DNA from: Paragyromitra xinjiangensis
Lineage: Eukaryota; Ascomycota; Pezizomycetes; Pezizales; Discinaceae
Length of the DNA: 64,000 nt
Reading direction: 5' to 3'
Assembly (NCBI GenBank): GCA_038503065.1
Contig: JBCAMK010000003.1
Span: 744,001 to 808,000, forward strand
Positions 52,934-64,000 of this stretch are shown in pieces. Positions within the stretch are counted from its first letter, which is position 1, and each line of letters begins with the position of its first letter. The notes under the pieces are model-generated. The model did no database searches, had not been told where the DNA came from, and saw only the letters and a list, made by a program, of their open reading frames with translations. The position numbers and the translations under genes are program-made.

Positions 52934-55114
52934 ACTTTTTCTTTTATTGGTTTCACCCCTTACCGAGTTGCTAAAAACTGTTTCCTAAAAGAAAGATTGA
53001 TGGGAGGGGAAATATCTTTAGATTTTGTGGTTTTTCTCTCTTTCTTTAGAGGTTAGGTCGATGTACATTGCTTCACTGGGATTTTTTTAAAAAAAAACCT
53101 CGCTAGATACAGACTGAGAACTACAGCACTATTAGAGTATGTCACACTCATTGACGCAGGATGGGTATGGGTGTATCGCGATCGGCATGGGGTGCGGGAT
53201 TAAACCCAAATCTCAGGTATTAATTCACGTTCACATTGATAAATCGTATTTCCGAAGTGACTTATTCTAGAGGTCTGTCCCAATAGTCTCTTAAAACCGG
53301 GTGTCACCATTTTAATAAGATACCCAAGTTGCCAGCCTATCCACTATTTGGTGATGCTGCAGGCGATCCACGCTTATACTACCCAGTGGCAGTGATGAGA
53401 ACCCGCGAGAGTTCTACTTCAATAACGAACTATCATGGACTCTAGTACCTGATCTCAGGAGGCCTCTAGACCGGTTGCCATAATTTACAATTTAGAAACC
53501 GGTTCATATAGACCATTGCTCTACTTTGTCGCCAAAGTTGTTTTTTTATATATAATGAGTTTATTACATAGGAGATCCACTACTATAAAAGGATAGACCT
53601 TTCATGATGGGTATTCATCCTACGGCACCAGAGTATTAAAGGTGGCGCACGTACGTATACTACGCGCAAACAGAACCGCTTGGGAATTACTAAACACTAG
53701 TGGATCTCGGACGGGGCATATCCAATCGAAATGTTGGATTGGGACCCGGTACCCCTTCTGCTAATATCTACTATATTCAAAAAATGTTTGAGGACGAGGA
53801 GCAGTCCCACAATTGAAACTAACTAGGAGGTGGTGGCATCAAAACAGGAAGGAACAGGCCGAAAGGCCACTAAGGATTCAGGTCCCTCCTATCTGATTTC
53901 CGAAGGTTGAAGTCCCAGAATCTCGTACCCGTGATACATTCTGAATTATTCCTATAATAGAGCTCGGAAGTAAACGGTGGTGGGGTTCGTGAAATTAGTG
54001 TTTCGCCTTTGTGCAGGTTAAACGAGCCTTCGGGGAATCACCAAAACTTGTTCGTTTGTATGTATTCACAATGGGATTCGCCTACCCCACCGCCCCCCAA
54101 GGCCTACTATACACGGGGATTTTAGGGCTGTTGGTGTGGTGTAGAAGAGGAAAGCCATCCTCGACGAGTTTCGGCCTACGACATGATGGCCTAGCCTAAC
54201 ATCCCTGAAGCGGCGGAGAAGTTGAGAGTAATAAAATATTTGTCTCCTGGGTTTTAATGTAGTGATAACATGATGACGGTGACGATGGTAGTGCTAGGGG
54301 AGGGTGTTGGGTGGGATCAGAAACTCTCCCGTCAGTCTAGCGGGACTCGACCCTTGGGGCCTCAGACTCAGAACCCTGCTAACTCGGACCAAAGGAATAT
54401 CGAACAAGCATCTTGCAATTAGAAAAATAATATTGTCCTAATCGCAATAGCCATGTAGGGCCTATATTGATCCTACCTACTCCCACGATTATGCTAGATT
54501 CATCACTGATCACGTTGTTGGGATTTGCGCCAGAAGCTATCGGCCATATCCCCGCTAAAACATATTCTAATAACCTGGAAATTTTTTGCTATTGATATTT
54601 TGTGCCCTTGAGTTGCAAAAACGAGGATCAGAGGAAGTAGATGAGAGCGCAAGACAATTATCGAAAGGACATGACGCTGATACCTGCGGGCTCAGTTCAA
54701 TTTTTTTCCTTCTTTTTCCGTACCTTGTATCTACAGATCGATCGTCGATAACCCGCGATAATTCCTGCAATGTTTAAACAAGCTAAATTGATCCTCGGCG
54801 TGCGTTGCAGACGGATAATTCTGAACTCGGCAGTTGCTGGAAGGTTTGCATCAGACGAACTTAACTCGAGAATGCTGGTTTTTTGTTTAGCCATAACTTA
54901 ATTGTGTGCTTCCTTTCAATATGCCAATCCCCTGTCGGTGCTGTGTTGGAAAGAAGAAACTTCCAGAAAGTCGATATTGCTAAGACGGATATTTTACTCA
55001 TCCCTCCAAGGCCTGTTTGATACGGACCATCCACTGGTATCGACTATCAACCTCTAACAGCACTACTTTGGACCAAGGACGTTAGGCAAATCTTAAAAAC
55101 TATGGAAAAATGGT
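52934..55114. other. 2.2-kb intergenic
   Basis: No gene supported. It contains an A/T run at about 53085-53098 and an 11-bp inverted repeat (GAGATCCACTA) near 53571 and 53697. The C/G-rich stretch near 54330-54380 recalls a tRNA T-arm but does not fold as a tRNA. Confidence 0.5.
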
Positions 55115-55116
55115 AC

Positions 55117-55124
55117 TATATAAG
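55117..55124 (+). promoter_or_regulatory. TATA box of the small Cys-rich gene
   Basis: TATATAAG about 290 bp upstream of the ATG at 55411, followed by a C/T-rich leader typical of strongly expressed fungal genes. The leader may contain a 5' UTR intron. Confidence 0.5.
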
Positions 55125-55410
55125 GGCGAGGTACATGACCCATTCTTTGTACTCCAGCACTCATAGCACACATCTCGAGACGCCTTTGCGGTATACTTCT
55201 TCAGCTCTCCAAACCTCTAAGTCCACTTCGATCCTATCAATTCGAGAGCTTTCCGCCAGTACTCTTCTTTACCAAACCTAAAGCCGCTCTCATAATCATC
55301 CGTTAGACCACTACCAGGTTCTGATATTAGTATCCCCTGACTCCTTCAGGCTTCCTTCTACCCATTCGAACCTTTCTGAGAAGGAAACCTCTTCCCGTCT
55401 ATAATCAAAC

Positions 55411-55563
55411 ATGTCGGGCTGCGCACACGGATCCTTCATCAAAGTTCAAGGCGGCGCAAACAGGTGCGATGTTTGCAAGAAGGTCGGAGACATTTTCGTT
55501 TATAGATGTGCTGCCTGTGCGCTTTGCATATGTGAACTGTGCAAAAAGCTCGGCGGATTTTAA
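55411..55563 (+). CDS. Small Cys-rich (CxxC) protein, 50 residues
   Basis: A complete ATG-to-TAA ORF missed by length cut-offs: starts MSGCAHGSFIKVQGG and ends CELCKKLGGF. It has nine Cys and one His arranged as a CxxC knuckle (CDVC), then CAAC, CxC and CELC, suggesting one or two bound zinc ions, in a treble-clef or B-box-like minimal domain. There is no signal peptide, so it is probably intracellular. The upstream TATAAG, pyrimidine-rich leader and purposeful Cys spacing support a real gene. I do not recognise its family and assign no function. Confidence 0.65.
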   Translation: MSGCAHGSFIKVQGGANRCDVCKKVGDIFVYRCAACALCICELCKKLGGF

Positions 55564-58500
55564 ATCCTGGCGAGGCCTCCGCAAATAGATATTGATAAGC
55601 CGAATGTGGGATTGTCGTTGGTAAACTGGAATTTAAGCGGGCCTAGGGCTCTCATAAACTTTTTTTCCTGGGATGGGAGTCGGATGTGTCGCTTTCGTTA
55701 AAACGTTTCTCTTTCTAGTATTCTTGCAGGGGTGGCCTTGGTTTTTTATCTTTTATTACCGGGTTATTTGACATGATAGACGTGGAACAGGGAGCTTATT
55801 TTTTACCTTATTTTTACTCGCAACCTGTTAGCCATCTAGGGTACTTTCGTGCCATTTTCCAAATGTTTCTCAGGCTCCAAAGATTTCTAATCCCTACCAT
55901 ATGTACCACTTCAGGTTGCCGTACGGATAGTCTACATTTCTGGATAAAGTATACTATTTTGCAAAACAATTCCACTTATACCCTCTCTGCTCTTATTGAT
56001 GAGTTGTCCACAGAAATTTCTTGGCCAAAGTGACGCATAGGATAATTCGCAGTATTGGGCGGTGAGAACCACAGTAGTACTGGCGTGCTATGCACGCATA
56101 CTTTGGTACAGATGGTAATGCGGAAATCTCCTGCGCCGGTTCCGTCAGAATTGGTAGTGGGGTCCACACAGAATCCCATGTTTCCAGAACTGCCTATGTT
56201 TACCCACATAGATAGATGCAGCATCATGCAAGGGGATTATCGGGCTGCCGACCTCATCGATCACATACTCCGTGGGCACAGATCAGAAACCATAGAATGC
56301 TGGGGGCTATTTGAAGGAGAGGGAATTAGGTACAGTGGTTATCATCATTCGGAGGCCACATGAAAACAGGATCATAAAGATCGCATATTATTATTCTCAA
56401 ACTTGCATTATTTTCTGTGCTACCTAGGAGTTATATAAGCAAGGGTCCCCTTAAAACTTAGACCTGGTCGACTGCCGAATCGAAGAGTTTAAGTCAACAT
56501 ACTTACTAGGGAACCAAGTTCAAATTTAGTGTTAGTTCTGATTTTTATTTGAGATTTAGGTGATAATCCTTCAGTACATCAGCAACCCCCTCTCACAAAT
56601 CTAGTACTTGTATGAAAGCGCTATGATACATCGCAATAGGTTCTAGACAGAACCCCCTAACCCGAATGCATAGTGACAGGTGGGAAGCGGCAAATTTCGA
56701 TTTCTCCCAATTAGCGACAATAAAATCGCAGCGAAATCTACAACCCCAGATGACTGCAAACTTCAAACGACTCAACGTACCTGGCCCTCTGCAAACAAAA
56801 AGCACGGTTATTTTGGTCTAGGCCACAGATTTTTAGGTATCCGAGGAGGTGAGGATTTGGTGATGCCTTTTATAGTTGCAACCCACGATTTTGGTTCCTG
56901 GGAAACTCACGAGATACATGTAACTAATTTGGCAATCATACAACGTCACTCGCTCATGTGACATGTCAGATAGGCGTTTAGTAAACTCTATTATCGAACA
57001 TCACCCAGAATCTTACAATCACCGTGACTAAACTAAAGACCTCTCCCTTCTCCAAACACTTCCATTTCCCATAGATCGCAGCCCTCATATTACCATCTTT
57101 CTTTTATACGCTTTCGTTAGCAAGCAGATTGCAACTCTAGGTAGACCTTTGTCTCCCTAGTTTTCTTTCCAGTCAATTAAATAAACCAATCAGCATTCTT
57201 GTTTTCTTCAGTAACCCATCAGAACATGTACTTTTTCGTTTCGCAAGGAGGATCTAGATCTGATATGCCTTTATACAACCTTAGCCTCTATTCCTCCCGA
57301 CTCTTAGCTACTTTGAAGCTGGACTGTTTTAGAACCCATTTACTCCTCTATTTAGACACTCTTTCCGTTTTCACCACCCCGGCCACACTCTTTAATTACT
57401 TACGTAGGGAGGAAGAAAGCGGTCTCGTAGGTCTAGTCTGCTTGTTGTACGTCTTAGTTAGCGCTAGCCCAAGACACAAAACAGGATCCAAAGGGCACGG
57501 CGCGATTATGTTAATTGGTACTTTCGATGAAATTTGCACTTAATGAATTAATAAATCAATCAATCAATTGATGAAATTTGCCCATTTTTTCGAGATGGTT
57601 GAAAGAGCGCGAGGAAACACAACGGGGAAAACACTCCGAATCAGCACTCATGACGCGCATCCCGAATTATCCGCCGAAGAACGGTAGAGACACATACTCA
57701 GCTTCTAGTCATTTCAAAGAGTATGTTGAGTAAAATGATAGTATTACACCGTTTCCGGTACCCTATCATGAGGTTTTTCTATATTTCCGGACGGTAAAAA
57801 GAAAAAAAGAAAAAACTCAGTCGAGATCAGACCAACCCTTATCAGTATGAAGCCGAATATTCCTCATCCCCAAATTTATTTATTTACTTTCATCGGCCCG
57901 ACTGCCGCTTCGAATTCTGGATAGGAAGCATTCCGCAGAGCGTTGGAGAAAGAATCTATATCGGTTCTCGCTTCTAGGTTAGGTTTTTTTCACCAGGTAC
58001 CCCTGCGTCGGAATTTCCATCACCTTTTTTTTCTTTACTTCCCCCACTCCTTCATCTAACTACGGATTGACGGGGTCCTAAGTTTAGAGACCTTTACCTT
58101 CGGCTGCGGATTTGTACGATCCTCATCCGTTGAGTGCTTAAATCCGGGTCCTGGGAGTAGATCATCCGTTAGGGTGCAGAGGATGAATCAAGGCTATCCC
58201 GTGCTTACCTGGAATACTTGACTTACCATGTAGTCAAGCATTTCGCACAGCAGCGGATATATAAATTGCTACAACGGCACTCTTGCCGGTCTCACTTCAA
58301 ATCTTCCGCTCTTCCTACACTGGCGCGAAAAATGATTTAACTGAGAGTCGTATGACACTAGATAAGAGTCCAAGGTAATCAACCTTCGCTGATGTATTCC
58401 ACCCATCTCCGAACTACACCCTCGATGTATGATACACTACATGTAGTACAGTTCCTCGGAGTTTCTCCGAAGCTAGACATAAAACACTATCATATTATCC

Positions 58501-58946
58501 CCTTCGTTTCAAATAAAACCAACGGATACATGGCATGTACGTGCTAAACTAGGGCAGATGAAAAAAGGCACGTCCGACTCGTCTGTAAACCACCAACTCC
58601 ATTTCATTTGCACGCCACGCCTGCCTTGCTTGTATAACCAGAAAGCCAAGAAGAGGAAAAAAGGCATGTAAGAGACACGCAATACAACCGACAAAGGAAA
58701 ACTGAAGAATACATGTTTGCGAGCAAATGAGAGATGAGAAGGAAATCCACAAAACTAGAGAGTACAGAAAAGGAAGTCGTTTCTAGTAAAGGAAAAGAAA
58801 ATACACGCGGGAAAATTAAATATCAAAACAAAGAGTAATCATCCGCCGGTAGTTCCGGGAGGGAGGTGTGGAAGTACACTTTACATATCCGCTAATATAC
58901 TGAACTGATCGCTTCAAGGAATACGACCCGATTACTAGTTTAACGA
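55564..58946. other. 3.4-kb intergenic
   Basis: No gene I can support. Open frames here are short, mostly without ATG and low in coding character. TACATGTA occurs at 56915 and 58438. An AATC-type microsatellite is near 57550-57570. Confidence 0.5.
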
Positions 58947-60450
58947 CTATCTTCCCCCTCTCTCCAAATCTTCGTCCTTCCCCACTAGCGTAGTATCATC
59001 GTCGTCGCTCTCCCTCCTTCCCCCAAAACCCCTACTGATACTCTCATCTTCCCCATATCCCGGGGTGCTCGGCCCTCTACTCCCTGGCAATAGCATCATG
59101 GAGCTATTCCGACTTTTCCTGCCCCCTAGCCCCCGTCGTCCGTTCCTTAGGGCATTATAAGAGCTGCTGGGGGAACCCGATCGCGGCGTCCCTACGCCAT
59201 CCTGGAGTGTAGAACCGTCAGTATCAGGGTTGTATTCTTCCAGTACCGGTGTCACGAGCTTTTTATCGGTGCGGCGGGAGGAGGGTCTTAGGAGTGAGCG
59301 GGAGTCCGCGGCGGCTTCCTCGTCGTCCGAGTTGAAGATGTCACCCGCGCTATCGAAGGAGCGACGATGGGATTGGGGTGAGCTTATTCGACCCGGGATG
59401 GGCGTAGATTCTTGGATAGCAGATCCGGAAGGATCGACCTTCTTTTTGATGTAAGAATCGATTATATAGTACTGGAGCGCGTTCATGACGAGGGGAAAGA
59501 ACTGGCTGCGGGGTTAGCACGTGAAACCCTATGTTGGAGGGATAACCCACAAACATGACGAAAAACACTTGTAGTCTTTTGTCACCCTCGGTCCAAGCTA
59601 GTAGCCAGTCTCCAACGTGCCCTAACCATGGGCAAAGGGCAAATATAATCCACACGACAAACTTCATACCCATTAAGCCGGCAAAGTAAATGATGGCCTG
59701 CTTCATCCAGTATGACCATTTAGGCGGGTCGCCATAGTCCCCAGAAGAGATCCCAGTCTTAAAAAATGTAAAGGGCGATAGGATCAAAAGAGTTTGCAGA
59801 ATGCGGAGTATGAATATCAGGATCGCAATGCCGATTGTGGTCTGAGCGAAATCACGAATCAGCTGTGTGGTAAACCTCGAGTTGGAATGACGGCACAAAC
59901 ATCAATAGCTAGGTTCAAGAGATAAAAGCTGCACGGATTGGGATGGTAGGTGGGGTCGTCCTCGGGTGGGCCACCAAAGTCTCGTCGTGGGGGAGGTGGA
60001 CCAAAACCTGGAAGTGGGGGAGGTATCGCCAAGGAAGACGGTGAAGGTTCTGTAGAGAAGGTGCCCGAAGAGAGCATGGAGAGAAGGATGTTTGCTATGT
60101 GAACCAACACCGAACCAACGACCTGTTTCGAGACGTCAAACCACCTGTAACGCCACCATGTGAGTGATTCCCCAGGAGATTTGGTAGAGATAGCTCAACG
60201 TACCATATCTTTAAGGGACGTTGTGGGGATTCTCGAGATCGTTTCCAGACGAGCGATAAGAGAGCCAGACCACCAAGGGCTGCCTGGGTAAACAGGGCTA
60301 TAGAAGGTCCAAGGTATTAGCTTTTGTTTCAGTTGTGTTTAGAGGGAGAATAAAAGTACCAAAAGGACCCAATAACTCGCATCTATTTGTTCCATCGTCC
60401 AGGCCGTCGTCTTGAATCATGGTTATGACGGCAGCGGTGGTAGCGTTCAT
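58947..60450 (-). CDS. STIMATE (TMEM110/YPL162C)-family membrane protein
   Basis: Five exons: 60450-60360, 60297-60204, 60144-59901, 59841-59551 and 59501-58947, giving 424 residues; introns of 62, 59, 59 and 49 nt all restore frame. The N-terminal luminal segment (CELLGPF) leads into helix 1 (ALFTQAALGGLALLSLVW), KIWWFDVSKQ, helix 2 (VVGSVLVHIANILLSML), a Pro-rich loop, NPCSFYLLNLAID, then TTIGIAILIFILRILQTLL, further helices, WTEGDKRLQVFFVMF and FFPLVMNALQYYIIDSYIKK. The last 165 residues are a hydrophilic, phosphorylatable tail ending in acidic residues. In animals the family regulates ER-plasma membrane STIM contacts; in yeast it is a vacuolar membrane protein of unknown role. The last intron uses the second of two adjacent CAG acceptors. 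Confidence 0.88.
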
Positions 60451-61516
60451 AACCAACTGGGTATGCCTAGCTCCAGAGGCTCCCACTGCTTGAGAGGAGG
60501 AGGAGGAGGAGGGGGAGAAGAGGAGGAGGAGCAGAGGAGGAGGGTGACAGCAGCAATAGTAAGATAAGATGCACAAAGCCAGAACCCAGCAAGGATAGAA
60601 AGAAATAAAGAAATAAAACAAATAAAAGGAAGGACAGCAAGATGGTGAAGAAGAACAGAACCAGAGATGGATGAATATCTTGAGATCGAGTGAGAGGCTG
60701 GCTGGCTGGCTGATGTCGGGGTTAGGGAAGCGCCAGACAGTCGGTGGAGATGATAGGTCACACACAGAGAGATCACAGGAAACCATGGCCCGGTTCTTTC
60801 CCCCAACCAAGATCCATCACCGGCCTTGGCGACGCTTAGCTTTCATTAGTCCATTAGTCACTGCACATCATTCGCGTTGACTCTACTTTAGACGAGAGCG
60901 CACCGTTCACTGCCCCAGGTTGGCTTTATTTTGATAAAGCAGATCCGCGCAGAGCAGAGTACAGAAGGGCAGAGTACATTTGAAGAATGGAGGCTGAGGC
61001 TGAGGCTGAGTCTGAGCTGAGATTTGCAGAGAATAGCAATAAGAGCGTCTCTTGGAGACTCCAGAGTCCTTCGCATGGCAGCAACCGCCTGCCCTGCATG
61101 TGTATCTCACTCTCCCATTCAATGCGGACCCGATCACAACAGTTTCATGTCAAATACAGTATCCCTCAAATCTGGAGTGAGAACTGTCACTATGATGGCT
61201 GTGGTCCACCCTCCCTCCACCTCTCCTGCAGTGGCTTGGCCCCTCGGAAAAAGCTTATCGTTGGAGAGCTGCATATTTGGGAAAGTCTTAGCTTTTTGAT
61301 CTGATTACCGTGCAGGAATCTTAGACCCTTGCTCCCATTACCCTACTGTATGTACCAACTTACCCTGCCTCCCCCTAATGTCAGGGTAACTCCCTCCTTC
61401 CAGACACAGATTTCGTCCATTCGCGTTTCCCGCGCACAAACAACTTGCTTACCTCGAAAGTTACTCCCTGCTCTTCATCCAGTTGAATTAATCCCCCCCC
61501 CCCTCCCCTCAATACA
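60451..61516. promoter_or_regulatory. Shared upstream region of the STIMATE-like gene and YSH1
   Basis: 1.07 kb between divergent starts. It contains a GAG/GGA-rich purine tract (about 60494-60545) that would be a CT-rich leader for the minus-strand gene, GAGGCT repeats near 60988-61010 and a C-run just before the YSH1 ATG. Confidence 0.6.
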
Positions 61517-64000
61517 ATGTCCACTAAACGAAAGCTCGAACCCACTGTCGAAGATGATATTATCGCATGTCTCTCAATTCTCCAGTCATTCATCTCCTCG
61601 CGCGCTAACACCCACATCAATTCAGGATGAATCAGACTTTCTCACCTTCCTCTGCCTCGGCGGCGGTAATGAGGTTGGGCGCTCGTGCCATATCCTCCAG
61701 TACAAAGGAAAAACCGTTATGCTCGATGCCGGTGTCCATCCTGCCTACGAAGGTCTCGCTGGCCTTCCATTCTACGATGAATTCGATCTGAGCACTGTCG
61801 ATGTGCTACTGATTAGCCATTTCCATCTGGATCACGCCGCAAGCTTGCCCTATGTCATGACAAAGACCAATTTCCGAGGACGCGTTTTCATGACCCATCC
61901 CACCAAGGCCATCTACAAGTGGTTGATCCAGGACAGCGTGAGGGTTAGGTATGTCAGATCCTACGACGGTGCAGCACTCTTTTGGTCCCCCGACTAACAC
62001 ACGTCTGTCCCAGCAACGTCCACAACACCCCGGAAACTCTCTATACCGAAGCCGATCATCTCTCCTCCTACTCTCGCATCGAAGCCATCGACTATCACAC
62101 CACCCTCACCCATGTTGGCATCTCGATAACCCCCTACCATGCCGGCCACGTTCTCGGAGGCGCCATGTTCTTTATCGAAATCGCCGGCCTCAAAATCATG
62201 TTCACCGGCGACTACTCCCGCGAAGATGACCGACACTTGGTTTCTGCCGAAGTCCCGCGCGAGAAGCCTGACCTCCTCATCTGTGAATCTACCTACGGCA
62301 CAGCAACCCACATGCCACGGCTGGAAAAGGAGGCCCGCCTCATGAAAATGACGACAGATATCCTAACGCGTGGTGGCAGGGTCCTTATGCCGGTTTTTGC
62401 GCTCGGTAGGGCGCAGGAATTACTACTGATCCTAGACGAATACTGGGAGAAGCATCCGCAGTTCCAGACTTACCCTATCTATTATGCCTCTAACCTGGCC
62501 AGGAAGTGTATGGATGTGTATAGGACGTATATCAACACCATGAACGATAAGATAAAGAAAGCCATGTTTGAAGGTGACGGTAGGAACCCCTGGGACTTTA
62601 GATGGGTGAGGAGCTTGAAGACCATAGATAGGTTTGAGGACGTGGGCGGGTGTGTCATGTTGGCCAGTCCGGGAATGATGCAGGTAATGACCCTTTTGAT
62701 CCTTCGGTGGAACTCACGTTTCTTTTCCTTGTCGCTCTATACGTTTCTTCGACATGTCAAATGTCACTACATCTATATTATATGGGTTTTTGGTGTGGTT
62801 CGGAGGATAAGAGCAGATCGTTATCGGTCTCGGGGTTCAACACCTCATATCGCCAGTGGTACATCTGTACGGCTACGAATATATGCTTCTCTCGCAAGTT
62901 CATTGTTTGCCGTGGAAATACTGGTTCCCTCTCTATATCACCTTGATATTTATGATGTTGTTAAAATAAATATACGCCTTTTCCATCATCATCATCATCA
63001 TCATCATTGTTCTGCCCACAACCATGTATATCAGAGTGTTTGCTTGCCTGGACGCACCTCCCGCCCATACCTATCTGTATCAAACCCCCCTCACTAACAC
63101 CCTTCGTCAACCCTAGAATGGCGTTTCTCGCGAACTCCTCGAACGCTGGTGTCCCGACCCTCGCAATGGTCTTATCATAACCGGCTATAGCGTCGAAGCC
63201 ACCATGGCCAAGCAGATAATGAACGAGCCAACTGAAATCCCCGCCATCATGACGGCTAACCGCGGTGGCGGCAACCGGCGTGGCGATGGTGATGGATCCC
63301 AGGTGATGATTCCTCGGCGCTGCAGCGTCGAGGAGTTGAGTTTTGCGGCACATGTGGATTACGGGCAGAACTCGGGGTTTATTGAAGAGGTGGGAGCAAA
63401 GGTAGTGATCTTGGTCCATGGGGAGCATAATAATATGGGCCGGTTGAAGAGTGCACTATTGAGTAAGAATAGCGATAAAAAAGATAAGGATAAGGTGAAG
63501 ATATATAGTCCAAAGAATTGCGAAGAGTTACGGATTCCGTTCAAAGGGGATAAAGTTGCCAAAGTGAGGACTACCCTTCCTTGTATTTTATTTTCAGGCT
63601 GGAGGACTCATTAACACGGTTATCTGCAATAGGTCGTTGGCAAACTTGCCCAAAAACCGCCCCCCACAGCATCCCTCGCAATGCAACTCCAGAAAGAACA
63701 GCTCCTCACAGGTGTCCTTGTTCAAAATGATTTCAAGCTCTCCCTCATGGCTCCTGACGATCTCCGCGAATATGCCGGCCTCACCACCACCGTCGTAACT
63801 TGCCGTCAAAAAGTGCCCATGTCCGTTGCGGGTGTTGGCCTAGTACGGTGGAGCCTAGAGGGCATGTTTGGCGCCGTTGTAAACCTCGAGGACGATGATG
63901 AGGAAACTAAAGATCAAAAGATTTTGGAAGAGGATGATGAAGATATGTACGGGGGTGAAAAGACTAAGCTCACCGGGAGAACATTCAAGGTGATGGATTG
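61517..64000 (+). CDS. YSH1: Ysh1/CPSF73 pre-mRNA 3'-end processing endonuclease (3' end beyond window)
   Basis: The zinc-dependent nuclease that cuts pre-mRNA before polyadenylation, in the cleavage/polyadenylation factor. It starts at ATG 61517 ([10 protein letters not shown], like fungal Ysh1). Exons then run from about 61626 to 61948, 62014-62683, 63117-63563 and 63633 to the window edge. Motifs: HFHLDHA (metallo-beta-lactamase HxHxDH), [21 protein letters not shown], the beta-CASP segment with [26 protein letters not shown] and [10 protein letters not shown]. Donors GTATGT and GTAATG are ordinary. Intron 1 is uncertain: GTCGAA 61547 to AG 61625, or GTCTCT 61569 to AG 61635, or a start at an internal ATG (61553). 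The third intron is 433 nt and contains a CAT microsatellite. Confidence 0.92.
62984..63007. repeat. CAT microsatellite in a YSH1 intron
   Basis: Eight tandem CAT units inside the 433-nt intron 62684-63116. Confidence 0.9.

Noticed and set aside
53571..53709. 11-bp inverted repeat GAGATCCACTA as a possible MITE
   Set aside because: Too short and without flanking duplication or further end similarity.
54330..54400. tRNA-like T-arm (GGGTCGAGTCCC on the minus strand)
   Set aside because: No D-arm, anticodon arm or acceptor stem could be paired around it.
57199..57543. 114-codon plus-strand ORF
   Set aside because: No ATG at its start, no domain and no coding signature; left as intergenic.

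Overview
The window reads as nuclear DNA of a filamentous ascomycete (Pezizomycotina). The protein-coding genes have short introns (about 49-120 nt, a few longer) with GT...AG ends and CTAAC/CTAAT-like branch sites. The conserved proteins (Sua5, Rad21, Pmr1, Apn1, Ysh1, a STIMATE/YPL162C-type membrane protein) are fungal, and the repeats are typical fungal Tad-like LINEs and a Ty3/Gypsy element. A Leotiomycete is plausible but this is inference. No rRNA, tRNA or CRISPR was found.

Region 1 (1-26.7 kb) is a nested retrotransposon block. Three copies of one Tad-like LINE (family 1, minus strand, about 5.7 kb each, the first cut off near the window start) sit head to tail with the same junction at both copy-to-copy boundaries. 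The third copy abuts, by its 5' end, the integrase region of a minus-strand Ty3/Gypsy element. The 5' LTR of that Gypsy is split by a plus-strand LINE of a second family (18363-26310), flanked by a 13-bp target-site duplication. That LINE is itself split, inside reverse transcriptase ORF2, by a 2.29-kb element with 18-bp terminal inverted repeats, hAT-like 8-bp flanks and a kilobase of minisatellite. The order of events is Gypsy first, then the second-family LINE, then the hAT-like insertion. The LINE array also post-dates the Gypsy. One LINE ORF2 (7030-10752) and one ORF1 (5038-6450/6774) are open; the other ORFs mostly carry single nonsense changes.

Region 2 (26.7-39.6 kb) is gene-poor: a small hypothetical gene, a SANT/Myb-like protein, an F-box protein, and at least four short inverted-repeat (MITE-like) elements, three of them around the F-box gene. 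The palindrome TACATGTA recurs in this and later intergenic DNA.

Region 3 (39.6-64 kb) holds conserved genes: SUA5 (tRNA t6A synthesis, minus), RAD21/SCC1 cohesin kleisin (minus, 3 exons), PMR1 Golgi Ca2+/Mn2+ ATPase (plus, 4 exons), APN1 AP endonuclease (plus, 5 exons), a 50-residue Cys-rich protein (plus), a STIMATE-family membrane protein (minus, 5 exons) and YSH1/CPSF73 pre-mRNA 3'-end endonuclease (plus, running off the window). RAD21/PMR1 and STIMATE/YSH1 are divergent pairs sharing upstream DNA. These are independent housekeeping functions; nothing suggests a metabolic cluster. The most unusual content is the nested transposon architecture and the MITE set rather than a new protein system.
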